Made by a program: the position numbers and the translations under genes
The notes under the pieces: model-generated
Told to the model about the DNA's origin: nothing
The model's input: the letters and a program-made list of their open reading frames with translations, nothing else
Databases searched by the model: none
Source of the DNA: a virus
Reading direction: 5' to 3' (one strand)
DNA: 28,142 nucleotides
IMG/VR virus record: IMGVR_UViG_3300010885_070806
Coordinates: 1-28,142 of that record
Shown here: positions 14,058 to 22,428 of the stretch, in pieces
Layout of the letters: each line of letters begins with the position of its first letter
Numbering within the stretch: position 1 is the first letter of the stretch

Positions 14058-16102
14058 TGGCTATAGATTTTCCAGACTCACCAACCCTTGATCAAGTATA
14101 TACTGTCAATTCCCGAATTTATTCATGGGATGGGAGTGCTTGGACATTAAATGGTTCTGTAGCATCAAATACTATTGCTTCAAATGATATTACAGATGGT
14201 TCTGTTTCAACAGCAAAACTTGCTGCTGGTGCTGTTACTTCTGCAAAGATCGCCTCTGGCGCTGCTGTAACCAACATAGGCTATACACCTGCTAATATTG
14301 CTTCTCCAACATTTACTGGAACAGTTGTATTGCCAAGTACTACTTCTGTTGGTAATGTTTCAAACACTGAAATTAGTTATCTTGATGGTGTTACTTCGGC
14401 TATTCAAACCCAAATCAACGCTAAAGTAAGCAAAACATCTTTGCCTGTTTCTGTTTCTGATTATAGCGCTGTTGGTGACGGTGTTACTGACAACACAACA
14501 GCTTTCTCTAATGCAGCACAAGCAAGAACTGGTGCTGTTACATATACTGATAATGGAATTTTAAGAGCTAATTGTGTTTTTGTTACTGTTCCTGATGGCA
14601 ACTATGTGCTTTCAAGTCTTGTAGATACCGGTGGTAGAGAAGTTGTTTGGGTATTAGATAGAGGAGCAAAAATTCTTAACCCAGAAAATTTAAATGGAGA
14701 TCTTCTTCGTGAGGGTCAAAGAATTATGTCAGCTCCTTACGGCAACGAAGATAGTGCAACAGGTTTTGCAGTAAGACTTTACCCAAGCGGTTCTGATTTT
14801 AATAGTGCTGCTGAAGTTTTAGGTGTTTCTAATGAAACAGATATTTCCGTCTATACAGATAGAGATGCTGTTTCTTTTTTTGCAGATGTATTAGCACCAC
14901 CACCAACATTAACTCTTGCTGCTGCAACGTATACGGCAACAACAGTTGTTCCTGCTTCCGCAATCAGTGCAGCAAACATAAAACTATTGCGTAAGGGAAT
15001 GATTATTGACACTGCTCATAGCCCAACAAAATACAGTGGATTTATTACTGATTGGGCTGCTAACGGTACAAGTATTACAGTTGAAGGTTGGTATTTGGCA
15101 AACGGCACAGTCCAGTCTGCTTCAACACCATCTGGTTCAGCGACTGCTTATGTAAACCCTTTTACTAAAGTTTGGGCACATAATGCAAATGTTTTAATGG
15201 ATGCTTCATCTCACGCAAACGCAATGACTGGATTTGAGTTAGGATTGTTAGATAATAAAGCAGCATCAACGGCAGCAACTGGCGGATCACATTATGCGTG
15301 GGGCTTTGATGCTGTAAATCTTGGTACATATAAAATTCAAAGTTTCTTTGTAGCTCGTGGTTCTGGTTTTGTGGGCTTAAGAGTAGATGATGCAGATACT
15401 GCTTTGTATTATACAGGCGGCACAAATGTTATTGATGCATATATTTCTAGTCAGCGTTCAGCACTTATTCGTGCCGATGGAACAATGGAACTTGGTAAAC
15501 AAAACACCGCGGCAACTTGGTATATGGATCTCCATACTTCAGGTAATGCTGAGGCGGAAAACGATTATGATGCAAGAATCCAAGCAAGCGGAGGTACAAC
15601 TACTGACGGAACCGCAACAATAACAATTTTTGCATCCAACACAGATACTCAAACTCTACGCCCTCGCACTGATTCAACTTATTCTCTTGGCGGGGCTGCT
15701 CGCAAATGGACAGTTGTTTACTCAGACACTTCTGCAATCAATACTTCAGACGAAAGACGAAAAGAACAAATTGATGATATTGATGAAGCTGTTTTAAGAG
15801 CTTGGGGGAATGTCAAATATCAACAATTTAAATTTAAAGATTCTGTTGCTAAAAAAGGAGATGGGGCTAGATGGCATATTGGCTTGATTGCTCAAAGAGT
15901 TAAGGAAGCATTTGAAGCTGAAGGAGTTGACCCATTTGCATACGGAATTCTTTGTTATGATGAGTGGGATGAGCAAGAAGAAAAAATAGAAGATGGTGTT
16001 GGTGTTGTGCAAGAATTTCAAGCATCTGGGAATTCGTATGGAATCCGTTACGAAGAGGCCTTGGCTCTTGAGTGCGCTTATTTAAGGAGCAGATTGTCAT
16101 AA
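14057..16102 (+). CDS. tailspike with beta-helix and S74 intramolecular chaperone
   Basis: The 681 residues read as successive modules. Residues 1-31 are the MAIDFP adaptor. Residues 44-67 repeat ITDGSVSTAKLAAGAVTSAKI. Residues 75-123 are a common fibre segment (YTPANIASPTFTGTVVLP, then TSAIQTQINAK). From about 135 the pectate-lyase-3-like opening DYSAVGDGVTDNTTAF leads into a right-handed beta-helix, the likely receptor-binding or glycan-cleaving part. From about 560 is the endosialidase-type chaperone: S564 and K569 in TSDERRK match the Ser/Lys dyad spacing of endoNF (S911/K916), predicting self-cleavage after trimer folding. About 117 residues would be released. Glycan-cleaving activity is not shown by visible residues. 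Confidence 0.88.
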   Translation: MAIDFPDSPTLDQVYTVNSRIYSWDGSAWTLNGSVASNTIASNDITDGSVSTAKLAAGAVTSAKIASGAAVTNIGYTPANIASPTFTGTVVLPSTTSVGNVSNTEISYLDGVTSAIQTQINAKVSKTSLPVSVSDYSAVGDGVTDNTTAFSNAAQARTGAVTYTDNGILRANCVFVTVPDGNYVLSSLVDTGGREVVWVLDRGAKILNPENLNGDLLREGQRIMSAPYGNEDSATGFAVRLYPSGSDFNSAAEVLGVSNETDISVYTDRDAVSFFADVLAPPPTLTLAAATYTATTVVPASAISAANIKLLRKGMIIDTAHSPTKYSGFITDWAANGTSITVEGWYLANGTVQSASTPSGSATAYVNPFTKVWAHNANVLMDASSHANAMTGFELGLLDNKAASTAATGGSHYAWGFDAVNLGTYKIQSFFVARGSGFVGLRVDDADTALYYTGGTNVIDAYISSQRSALIRADGTMELGKQNTAATWYMDLHTSGNAEAENDYDARIQASGGTTTDGTATITIFASNTDTQTLRPRTDSTYSLGGAARKWTVVYSDTSAINTSDERRKEQIDDIDEAVLRAWGNVKYQQFKFKDSVAKKGDGARWHIGLIAQRVKEAFEAEGVDPFAYGILCYDEWDEQEEKIEDGVGVVQEFQASGNSYGIRYEEALALECAYLRSRLS

Positions 16103-16147
16103 AAGCAACTTGCTCAATCACCAATAAAAGGATATCATAGATAGTAT

Positions 16148-16558
16148 ATGGCAATAGATTACCCAGATTCTCCAACCGTAGGGCAAACATTTACAACCGC
16201 AGGTAGAACCTGGGCGTATAGTGGTTCTAGGTGGACAGTTGTAAGCACTGGTGTAACTATAGACGTTGCAGCTAATAGCATTACATCTGCAAAAATTCTT
16301 GATGGAACAATTGTTGCGGGTGATATCGCAAGCAATGCTGTAACTACAGCAAAAATTTTAGACGAAAATGTAACTACTGGTAAACTTGCAAATGCTGCAG
16401 TTACAGCAACAAAACTTGCTAATACAACAGTAACAGCAGGGTCTTACACAACTACAAACGTTACTGTAGATGCTCAAGGTAGAATTACTGCGGCTTCATC
16501 AGGGCAAGTTGATGCTTTTAGTGATCAATTTTTTATAGGAACGCAAGTATGGGGTTAA
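16148..16558 (+). CDS. MAIDFP adaptor with TAKI-type repeat shaft
   Basis: This 136-residue protein begins MAIDYPDSPTVGQTFTTAG and RTWAYSGSRWTVV, the adaptor module also at the N-terminus of the tailspike. Tandem near-heptad segments follow (ITSAKILDGTIVAGDIASNAV, VTTAKILDENVTTGKLANAAV), a pattern of thin triple-stranded beta fibre shafts. It ends with a DAQGRITAASSGQ fibre segment and FSDQFFIGTQVWG. It has the adaptor and shaft of the tailspike without the beta-helix. The two genes that follow give a small beta protein and a glycine-rich adhesin, so it may be the base of that fibre. Confidence 0.8.
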   Translation: MAIDYPDSPTVGQTFTTAGRTWAYSGSRWTVVSTGVTIDVAANSITSAKILDGTIVAGDIASNAVTTAKILDENVTTGKLANAAVTATKLANTTVTAGSYTTTNVTVDAQGRITAASSGQVDAFSDQFFIGTQVWG

Positions 16559-16582
16559 TATATATAAACATAGGAGAAAATT

Positions 16583-16954
16583 ATGCCAACATTAAGTAAA
16601 TTAGCATTACAGCCAGCCGGCACTACTGGGGATGGTTTGGGTATTTTGGTAGCCAACACAGCTACTGCTGGTACAACAATTCATACAGCTAGCGCAACTA
16701 CAACAACGGTTGATGAAATTTGGTTGTATGCTTATAATAACCATTCAGCATCTATTCTTTTAACAATTGAATTTGGTGGGGTAACTGCTCCAAAAGATGT
16801 AATAAAGCAAACGCTTACTGCTCAAAACGGTTTAGTTTTAGTTGTTGCTGGTTTAGTAATTCAGGGCAATGCTGTTCCAAAAGTTGTTCGTGCTTTTGCG
16901 GCAACAGCAAGTCAAATATCAATTTTTGGGTATGTCAATCGTATAACGGCTTAA
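16583..16954 (+). CDS. small beta structural protein (copy 3)
   Basis: This 123-residue protein contains DEIWLYAYNNHSASILLTIEFGGVT and VLVVAGLVIQGNAVPKVVRAFA, and ends GYVNRITA. The protein at 22054 has the same length, matching EVWIYAQNNHTSDVALRLGFGGVT and the identical ending GYVNRITA, so the two are clear paralogs. GGAGAA precedes the ATG. Four bases after its stop the glycine-rich gene begins without its own ribosome-binding site, implying coupled and stoichiometric synthesis. A collar or tip-adaptor role is inferred. Confidence 0.82.
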   Translation: MPTLSKLALQPAGTTGDGLGILVANTATAGTTIHTASATTTTVDEIWLYAYNNHSASILLTIEFGGVTAPKDVIKQTLTAQNGLVLVVAGLVIQGNAVPKVVRAFAATASQISIFGYVNRITA

Positions 16955-16958
16955 ACAT

Positions 16959-17915
16959 ATGACAGCATTTGGTCTTCGTAGCAGAGTAAACACAAATATT
17001 GGCACTTGGCTGAATAATGGTTTTGGTGGTTTGGGTACGACATTATTTCCTACACCAACAGTTGATTACCTTGTTCTTGCTGGCGGTGGTGCTGGTAGTA
17101 ATAATACTTACGGTGGCGGTGGCGGTGGTGCTGGCGGTTTGCGTAGCACGGTTACTGCAACCGGTGGTGGTGGAACTTTAGAGTCTGTTCTTAGCATTTC
17201 TGGTGGAGTTGCGTATACAGTCACAGTTGGCGGTGGAGGAACATCATCTTCAACTAACGGTGCTGTTGGTGGTAGTGGAAGTAACTCTGTTCTAGGTTCA
17301 ATCACATCAACAGGTGGCGGTGGTGGTGCTGGTGGCGGTAGTGCTGGTGTTGGTGGTGGTTCAGGTGGTGGCGGTGTAGGCGAAGGTACATTTGGTGGCG
17401 GAACTCGCACGGCTTCACCTGTTCAAGGGTTTAATGGCGGTTCCAGTGGGGGTCGTGGTTGTGGTGGTGGAGGTGGTGCTGGCGCTATTGGTGGCAATGT
17501 TAGTGGCGCTACTTGCGGTGCTGGTGGTGCAGGTTCATCTTCAAGTATTACTGGTTCTTCTGTCCAAAGAGGCGGTGGCGGTGGTGGAGGATTTAGACCT
17601 GGTGACTCGCAAAACACTCCAGGCGCTGGTGGTGCTGGTGGTGGTGGAGGTGGCGGTGCTGGAGTTCCTTCATCGGGTACAGCAGGTACACCAAATCTTG
17701 GCGGTGGAGGTGGTGGTAAGACAAACACTGATCCTGGTTTCAGCACAGGCACTATAGGTGGTAACGGTGGTAGCGGTATAGTCATTTTGCGTTATGCAGA
17801 TACATTCCCCAACATAGTTTCTATCGGTGCTGGGCTTACTTACACCGGTCCAGTAACTTCAGGCGGGTATAAAGTTTATTCATTTACAGCCGGAACAGGA
17901 GATATAACTTTCTAA
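16959..17915 (+). CDS. glycine-rich tail fibre adhesin, copy 2
   Basis: This 318-residue protein has the longest glycine tracts of the window. After a short N-terminal part (MTAFGLRSRVNTNIGTWLNN) comes VDYLVLAGGGAGSNN, then many GGGGGAGG blocks separated by short strands such as YTVTVGGGG. SSSSITGSSVQRGGGGGGGF is shared with copy 3 (SSSITGSSVARGGGGGGGGF). The conserved end is IVILRYAD...VSIGAGL...GGYKVYSFTAGTGDITF. A polyglycine-II lattice displaying receptor-binding loops is the expected structure. Proline-rich frames on the opposite strand are by-products of the glycine codons. Confidence 0.87.
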   Translation: MTAFGLRSRVNTNIGTWLNNGFGGLGTTLFPTPTVDYLVLAGGGAGSNNTYGGGGGGAGGLRSTVTATGGGGTLESVLSISGGVAYTVTVGGGGTSSSTNGAVGGSGSNSVLGSITSTGGGGGAGGGSAGVGGGSGGGGVGEGTFGGGTRTASPVQGFNGGSSGGRGCGGGGGAGAIGGNVSGATCGAGGAGSSSSITGSSVQRGGGGGGGFRPGDSQNTPGAGGAGGGGGGGAGVPSSGTAGTPNLGGGGGGKTNTDPGFSTGTIGGNGGSGIVILRYADTFPNIVSIGAGLTYTGPVTSGGYKVYSFTAGTGDITF

Positions 17916-17953
17916 TTGCAAATTAATTATCAAAGAGGTATTATAGGAGTTAT

Positions 17954-18256
17954 ATGGCAATCAATTTTCCAAACACACCATCAACTAATGATGAGTTTAC
18001 TGCAAACGGCAAAACATGGTATTTTACAGGATCTAATTGGACACTGAAATCAATAACATCAACAGCCGATGGAACAATTGGAACTCTTGCTTTAGCAGAT
18101 ACTTCTGTTACTGCTATTAAGTTAGCTAGTAATGCTGTTACTACTGCTAAAATAGTGGATAATTCAATTACTACTGCTAAAATAGTGGATAATTCAATTA
18201 CTTATGCTAAGCTAGGTAGTGATGTTGAAATACCTTTTATTATGGGGGTTTACTAG
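17954..18256 (+). CDS. MAI(D/N)FP adaptor with duplicated TAKI repeat
   Basis: This 100-residue protein has the adaptor MAINFPNTPSTNDEFTANGK and TWYFTGSNWTL, followed by the short shaft TAIKLASNAVTTAKIVDNSI TTAKIVDNSI TYAKL. The two TTAKIVDNSI units are encoded by a perfect 30-base tandem repeat, so the shaft length changed recently. AGGAG lies six bases before the ATG. It begins the third adaptor, small-beta and tip set, whose tip is the 919-residue protein. Confidence 0.8.
   Translation: MAINFPNTPSTNDEFTANGKTWYFTGSNWTLKSITSTADGTIGTLALADTSVTAIKLASNAVTTAKIVDNSITTAKIVDNSITYAKLGSDVEIPFIMGVY
18141..18200 (+). repeat. perfect 30-base tandem duplication in a fibre shaft
   Basis: Positions 18141-18170 and 18171-18200 are identical. 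Each unit encodes ten residues of the shaft in frame. Perfect identity at the wobble positions implies a recent slippage or unequal exchange event. Confidence 0.9.
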
Positions 18257-18271
18257 TGTCTAGAGGTTTAA

Positions 18272-18580
18272 ATGGCTAATATAGCAAAAGCTTTATTTCG
18301 TGGTGCTGCAACAACTACTACAAATACAGTTCTTTATACAGTGCCGGCATCAACCGTAACTGTTGTAACAAACATTGTTGTTGTGAACACTAATTTATCT
18401 GCAGCTGCTTCATACACTTTAGCTTTAGATAGTGTTTCTTTGTTTCCAGGAGTTTCCATTCCTGCCGGTGGTGTTGTAACCATTGATGTAAAACAAGCTT
18501 TAGCAACAACTAAAACAATTACCGGTGGAGCTTCTGCTACTACAGTTAATTTTCATATTAGCGGAATGGAGTCAGCATAA
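18272..18580 (+). CDS. small beta structural protein (copy 4)
   Basis: This 102-residue protein contains NTVLYTVPASTVTVVTNIVVVNTN, SYTLALDSVSLFPGVSIPAGGVVTID and ends VNFHISGMESA. The plan matches the copies at 11375 and 12468: a VTNI strand with an N-terminal-type turn, a beta hairpin, an IPAG turn and an SG-M/V-E ending. The stop overlaps the start of the 919-residue fibre gene (TAATGG), so the small protein and large protein are made together, just as the other small beta proteins precede glycine-rich tips. Confidence 0.8.
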   Translation: MANIAKALFRGAATTTTNTVLYTVPASTVTVVTNIVVVNTNLSAAASYTLALDSVSLFPGVSIPAGGVVTIDVKQALATTKTITGGASATTVNFHISGMESA

Positions 18581-21339
18581 TGGCAATTCAACAACTTCCT
18601 ACTGGGGAAACAACATTTAAACCTTCGGAACTATTTAATGATCCGGTTAACAGACTTCGTGTATCTCAACCTCAATCATTGATTGATACCGACTTTGAAT
18701 ACGGTACACAACAAACAAAATGGGAAAATCTTGGTCTAATTGATAACAGACCATATGTATATTCATCACAGACACCTATTTCTGGTATTACAGCTATTAC
18801 TTTTAACACTAGCTCAAGAACGGTAACTGTATCTCTTCCGTCAACTACAGGTATTGCGGTTGGTACACCAATTTCAGTTTATGATACTTTTTTAAGTCCG
18901 GCTAATGGTAATTTTATTGTTGAATCAGTATCATTAAACGTAAGTTTTACATATACAGCTCAAGCTGTGAATAGCACAGCTGTTCAAGCAATTTTTGATT
19001 CAAACAAAACAGCTATTTATATTGGTTCTATTTTTTCTGGTGCTGCGATTGGAGCAGCTCCAACGGCAGTAACAATTGATGGCACTACTACTAAAGTAAC
19101 TATTACGACAACAGTTCCTCATGGGCTTTCTATTGGCAACGAAATTGTTGTCACTGGTATTACAACAACAGGTGCAAACCCTCCAAACGGTTCGTTCTTC
19201 GTTGCTCAAATTTTGAGTAACACACAGTTTGTTTATTACGCTAACGCTGTGCCAACAGCAACTTTATCTTTTGGTTCTGCTGCTGTTTATGTAAGACCGC
19301 AATCGCAATTCTTGCACAGACCTTTTGATGGTGGAGTTATTTTCTCATCTAATGGGACATCAAACTTTTGCAGTGCAATTCGCCAGACACGCCGTTATTT
19401 CCGTTATCAATCAGGTAAAGGTGTACAAGTAAGTTCGGGAACTATTTTAAAACCAAATTTTCAAGTTGATTCGCTTTCTTTTTCTGGAGGCGTAGTCACT
19501 GTACAAACAAAAGAACAACATAATATTCAACCAGGAGCTACAGTAGCTGTAACTGGTGCATCAGATGCAAATTATAATGGAACATATACTATTACAAATG
19601 TTACTGGTTTTAATACATTTACATATGTGCCAACATCTTCTCCTTCTCAAACACCAGCGGGAGGAACTATTTATGTAGCAATAAATAGCTGGCATGGTTG
19701 TGCAAATAGACTTGGATTGTTTGATCAACAAAACGGTGTATTTTTTGAATTTGATGGTCAAACACTTAATGCGGTAAGAAGATCTTCTGTGTTTCAACTT
19801 GCTGGTAAAATTTCTGTAACATCTGGGCAAAATACGGTAACTCAAACAGATTCCTCTTTCCCAACTGTATTTTCAAGACAACTCAATATTGGTGATTATA
19901 TTGTAATTCGTGGGGCATCATATCGTGTTACAGATATCGCAAGCGATACATCTCTTACTATAAGCCCTTCATATCGTGGGGCTACTACTACATATTCAGT
20001 TGTTACAAAAACAATTGAAACCCGTTATGCTCAATCAACATGGAATCTTGACAAATTTGATGGGACAGGACCTTCTGGGTACAATGTTGATCTTTCAAAA
20101 ATGCAAATGTTTTATATTGATTATTCTTGGTATGGTGCTGGTTTTATTCGTTGGGGGATGAGGGCTACTAACGGAGATGTTGTTTATTGTCATAAAGTAC
20201 CCAATAACAACGTCAACTCAGAATCGTGGATGCGTTCTGGAAACATGTGTGCAAGATACGAATCAAGCACAGTTGTCCCATTTACAAATACCACCGCAAC
20301 TCTTAATAGTGGTGATACAACAATTACTGTTGCAAGTACTTCTGGTTTTCCTACTTCAGGAACCCTATGTGTTCGCCATGCAACACATGGTTATGAATTT
20401 ATCAATTATACAGGTATAACCGCTACAACATTTACTGGTTTAACTAGAGGACAAAGTGGTAACACTTCATTAGCTTTAACCATTGCTTCTGGTTCAAACT
20501 CTGCAACAGTGTCATCTGCTTCTAACTTGCAGATTGGTCAAAGAGTTATTGGAACAAATATCCCTGAAGGAACATTTATTTCTAATATTGTTGGAACAAC
20601 ATTAACATTGAGTCAAGCAGCAACTGGCGCTAACCCTACAGTTATCGTATCTGCGCTTGGTTCAGGCACTTCTGTTTCATTCCCGTATTCAGCAACATCA
20701 CCTGTGGTTGTAGAACAAGCATATCCAACTTATGCAAGTTCTATTTCTCACTGGGGCACTTCAGTAATCATGGATGGTCGTTATGATGACGATAAATCTT
20801 TGGTGTTTACTTATGGCACTAGTGGTTCAATTGCTGTAGCTTCCGGAGCAACCAACGCTCTTCTTTCAATCAGGGTAGCGCCTTCTGTTGATAATGGAGT
20901 CGGCGGTGTGTTTGGGTCAAGAGAGTTGATTAACAGAATGCAGTTGATTCTTCGTGCATTGGATGTTACGACATCAACTGCCGGTTCTAACCTTTTGATT
21001 TCAGCTATTCTTAATGGAACAGTATCTGCTGGACAAAACTGGAACCGACCTGCTGGCGCAAACTCAAGTCTTGCACAAGTTGCTGACTATAGTACGACTA
21101 CAACAACACTTACTGGTGGTGAAGTTACTGGTGGATTCTTTGTAAACACAACTACAAGCATTGACTTGTCGGGAGTTAGAGACTTGGGTAACTCAATTCT
21201 CGGTGGCGGAACTGGTGCAACATCAACAACAAATATTTTTCCAGATGGTCCCGATGTCCTTACCATCATGGTGCGTAACCTTGGTGCTGCATCTTCTACG
21301 GTGTTCGGAAGATTATCTTGGACTGAGGCACAAGCTTAA
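18580..21339 (+). CDS. large virion structural protein, probable long fibre or baseplate protein
   Basis: The 919 residues make it the largest product in the window. The start MAIQQLPTGETTFKPSELFNDPVNRLRV is typical of a large structural protein seen in cyanophages and other marine phages. The middle holds repeated beta-sandwich units of the type VVTVQTKEQHNIQPGATVAVTG...NGTYTITNV (also TTKVTITTTVPHGLSIGNEIVVTG). A conserved core is MFYIDYSWYGAGFIRWGMRATNGDVVYCHKVPNNN. An RGQSGN-type unit related to the protein at 11033 follows near residue 590. The C-terminus (LLISAILNGTVSAGQNWNRP, TIMVRNLGAASSTVFGRLSW) looks beta-rich. I cannot tell whether it is baseplate or fibre. Confidence 0.8.
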   Translation: MAIQQLPTGETTFKPSELFNDPVNRLRVSQPQSLIDTDFEYGTQQTKWENLGLIDNRPYVYSSQTPISGITAITFNTSSRTVTVSLPSTTGIAVGTPISVYDTFLSPANGNFIVESVSLNVSFTYTAQAVNSTAVQAIFDSNKTAIYIGSIFSGAAIGAAPTAVTIDGTTTKVTITTTVPHGLSIGNEIVVTGITTTGANPPNGSFFVAQILSNTQFVYYANAVPTATLSFGSAAVYVRPQSQFLHRPFDGGVIFSSNGTSNFCSAIRQTRRYFRYQSGKGVQVSSGTILKPNFQVDSLSFSGGVVTVQTKEQHNIQPGATVAVTGASDANYNGTYTITNVTGFNTFTYVPTSSPSQTPAGGTIYVAINSWHGCANRLGLFDQQNGVFFEFDGQTLNAVRRSSVFQLAGKISVTSGQNTVTQTDSSFPTVFSRQLNIGDYIVIRGASYRVTDIASDTSLTISPSYRGATTTYSVVTKTIETRYAQSTWNLDKFDGTGPSGYNVDLSKMQMFYIDYSWYGAGFIRWGMRATNGDVVYCHKVPNNNVNSESWMRSGNMCARYESSTVVPFTNTTATLNSGDTTITVASTSGFPTSGTLCVRHATHGYEFINYTGITATTFTGLTRGQSGNTSLALTIASGSNSATVSSASNLQIGQRVIGTNIPEGTFISNIVGTTLTLSQAATGANPTVIVSALGSGTSVSFPYSATSPVVVEQAYPTYASSISHWGTSVIMDGRYDDDKSLVFTYGTSGSIAVASGATNALLSIRVAPSVDNGVGGVFGSRELINRMQLILRALDVTTSTAGSNLLISAILNGTVSAGQNWNRPAGANSSLAQVADYSTTTTTLTGGEVTGGFFVNTTTSIDLSGVRDLGNSILGGGTGATSTTNIFPDGPDVLTIMVRNLGAASSTVFGRLSWTEAQA

Positions 21340-21344
21340 TTGTT

Positions 21345-21551
21345 ATGGCTGCTATAGATTTTCCAAACTCCCCAAGCGTAAACGATACTTTTATTGCTGC
21401 GGGGAAAACATGGTTGTATAATGGTTCTAGTTGGACATTGCTTGGGGTTTCATTAATATCAACAGGTAGTTCTTATAATTTAGACGGAGGTACTGCTTCT
21501 ACAGTTTATGGAGGCATTACCACTGTTAGTGGAGGAGGTGCATTAGGCTAA
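21345..21551 (+). CDS. minimal MAIDFP-type adaptor protein
   Basis: This 68-residue protein is almost nothing but the adaptor: MAAIDFPNSPSVNDTFIAAGK, TWLYNGSSWTLLG, then SLISTGSSYNLDGGTASTVYGGITTVSGGGALG. The last part resembles a segment found at the end of longer fibre proteins. Its stop overlaps the next start (TAATGG). No ribosome-binding site is obvious in the five-base gap after the previous gene, so it may depend on coupling. Its small size supports the idea that the adaptor folds alone. Confidence 0.72.
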   Translation: MAAIDFPNSPSVNDTFIAAGKTWLYNGSSWTLLGVSLISTGSSYNLDGGTASTVYGGITTVSGGGALG

Positions 21552-22036
21552 TGGCAGTTCAAATTCAAATGCGCAGAGATACAGCAGCTGCTTGGACATC
21601 TGCTAACCCGGTTTTGGCAGCTGGAGAATTGGGTTTAGAAACAGATACTACTTATTATAAAGTTGGTGATGGTTCCACGGCATGGAATTCTTTAGGTTAT
21701 GGCGCATACAATGGTGTAATTTCTGCAAATACAATTACAACAGCGATGCTCCAAGATAACTCAATCACTACAGCAAAAATTGCTGCCAATGCGGTTACTA
21801 CATCAGATATTGCTGATGGCGCTGTCACTGCTGTAAAAATAGCAACAGCGGCATGGTCAACGAATGCAGTCATAGATGCAATCGGAGATTTGCTTATCGG
21901 CACTGCAAATGATACTCTAGGTAGGATAGCAATTGGAACAAATCAATTTTTATTGACATCAAATGGCACAACTGCTATTTGGCAAAAATTTAATGAAAGT
22001 GATGATCAAGTAATTTTGGCTTCACAGGTATTTTAA
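21551..22036 (+). CDS. fibre adaptor with Mtd-N-like domain and TAKI repeats
   Basis: This 161-residue protein opens with QIQMRRDTAAAWTSANPVLAAGELGLETDTTYYKVGDGSTAWNSLGY, the N-terminal domain known from the major tropism determinant of Bordetella phage and many phage fibres. It forms an intertwined trimer that anchors receptor-binding proteins. TAKI-type repeats follow (ITTAMLQDNSITTAKIAANAVTTSDIADGAV). The end, AIGDLLIGTANDTLGRIAIGTNQFLLTSNGTTAIWQKF, parallels the end of the protein at 11703. It is the trimeric base for the tip set encoded by the next three genes, by inference. Confidence 0.83.
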   Translation: MAVQIQMRRDTAAAWTSANPVLAAGELGLETDTTYYKVGDGSTAWNSLGYGAYNGVISANTITTAMLQDNSITTAKIAANAVTTSDIADGAVTAVKIATAAWSTNAVIDAIGDLLIGTANDTLGRIAIGTNQFLLTSNGTTAIWQKFNESDDQVILASQVF

Positions 22037-22053
22037 TTATATAGGAGATAGTA

Positions 22054-22425
22054 ATGGCAACATTTAGCAAACAACTTCTTTCAGCAAGTACTGATGGTCG
22101 CGCAATTAAGGTGGTTGCAACAGCGATTGCTACATCACCAACTTTGATTCATACTGGTTCTTCAACAGCGACAATATTTGAAGAAGTTTGGATTTATGCA
22201 CAAAACAACCACACATCAGATGTTGCTTTGCGACTTGGTTTTGGTGGGGTAACAGATCCTGATGATATTATTGAATATACAGTAAAGACTAAGGGTGGTT
22301 TGTATCTTGTAGTTCCTGGTTTGATTCTTAAAGGTAATGCTTCAGCAGCTTTGACAATCCGTGCAGCAGCTGGTACTACAAACGTTATTTCGTTGTCAGG
22401 ATACGTTAACCGAATCACAGCATAA
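22054..22425 (+). CDS. small beta structural protein (copy 5, paralog of the protein at 16583)
   Basis: This 123-residue protein contains EEVWIYAQNNHTSDVALRLGFGGVTDPDDIIEY and LYLVVPGLILKGNASAALTIRAA, and ends GYVNRITA. Length, motif order and the last eight residues match the protein at 16583. Many other positions differ, so the duplication is not recent. GGAGAT precedes the ATG. The glycine-rich gene follows after three bases with no ribosome-binding site of its own, repeating the arrangement at 16954-16959. Confidence 0.83.
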   Translation: MATFSKQLLSASTDGRAIKVVATAIATSPTLIHTGSSTATIFEEVWIYAQNNHTSDVALRLGFGGVTDPDDIIEYTVKTKGGLYLVVPGLILKGNASAALTIRAAAGTTNVISLSGYVNRITA

Positions 22426-22428
22426 TTT

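Noticed and set aside
17108-17785. Long proline-rich reading frames on the minus strand opposite glycine-rich adhesin 2 (also 22668-22850 opposite copy 3)
   Set aside because: GGN glycine codons read as CCN proline on the other strand, which removes stops. There is no ribosome-binding site and the + strand genes are clear.
21551-22036. Diversity-generating retroelement suggested by the Mtd-N-like domain
   Set aside because: No reverse transcriptase, template repeat or adenine-variable copy is seen in the window. The domain is a common fibre anchor.
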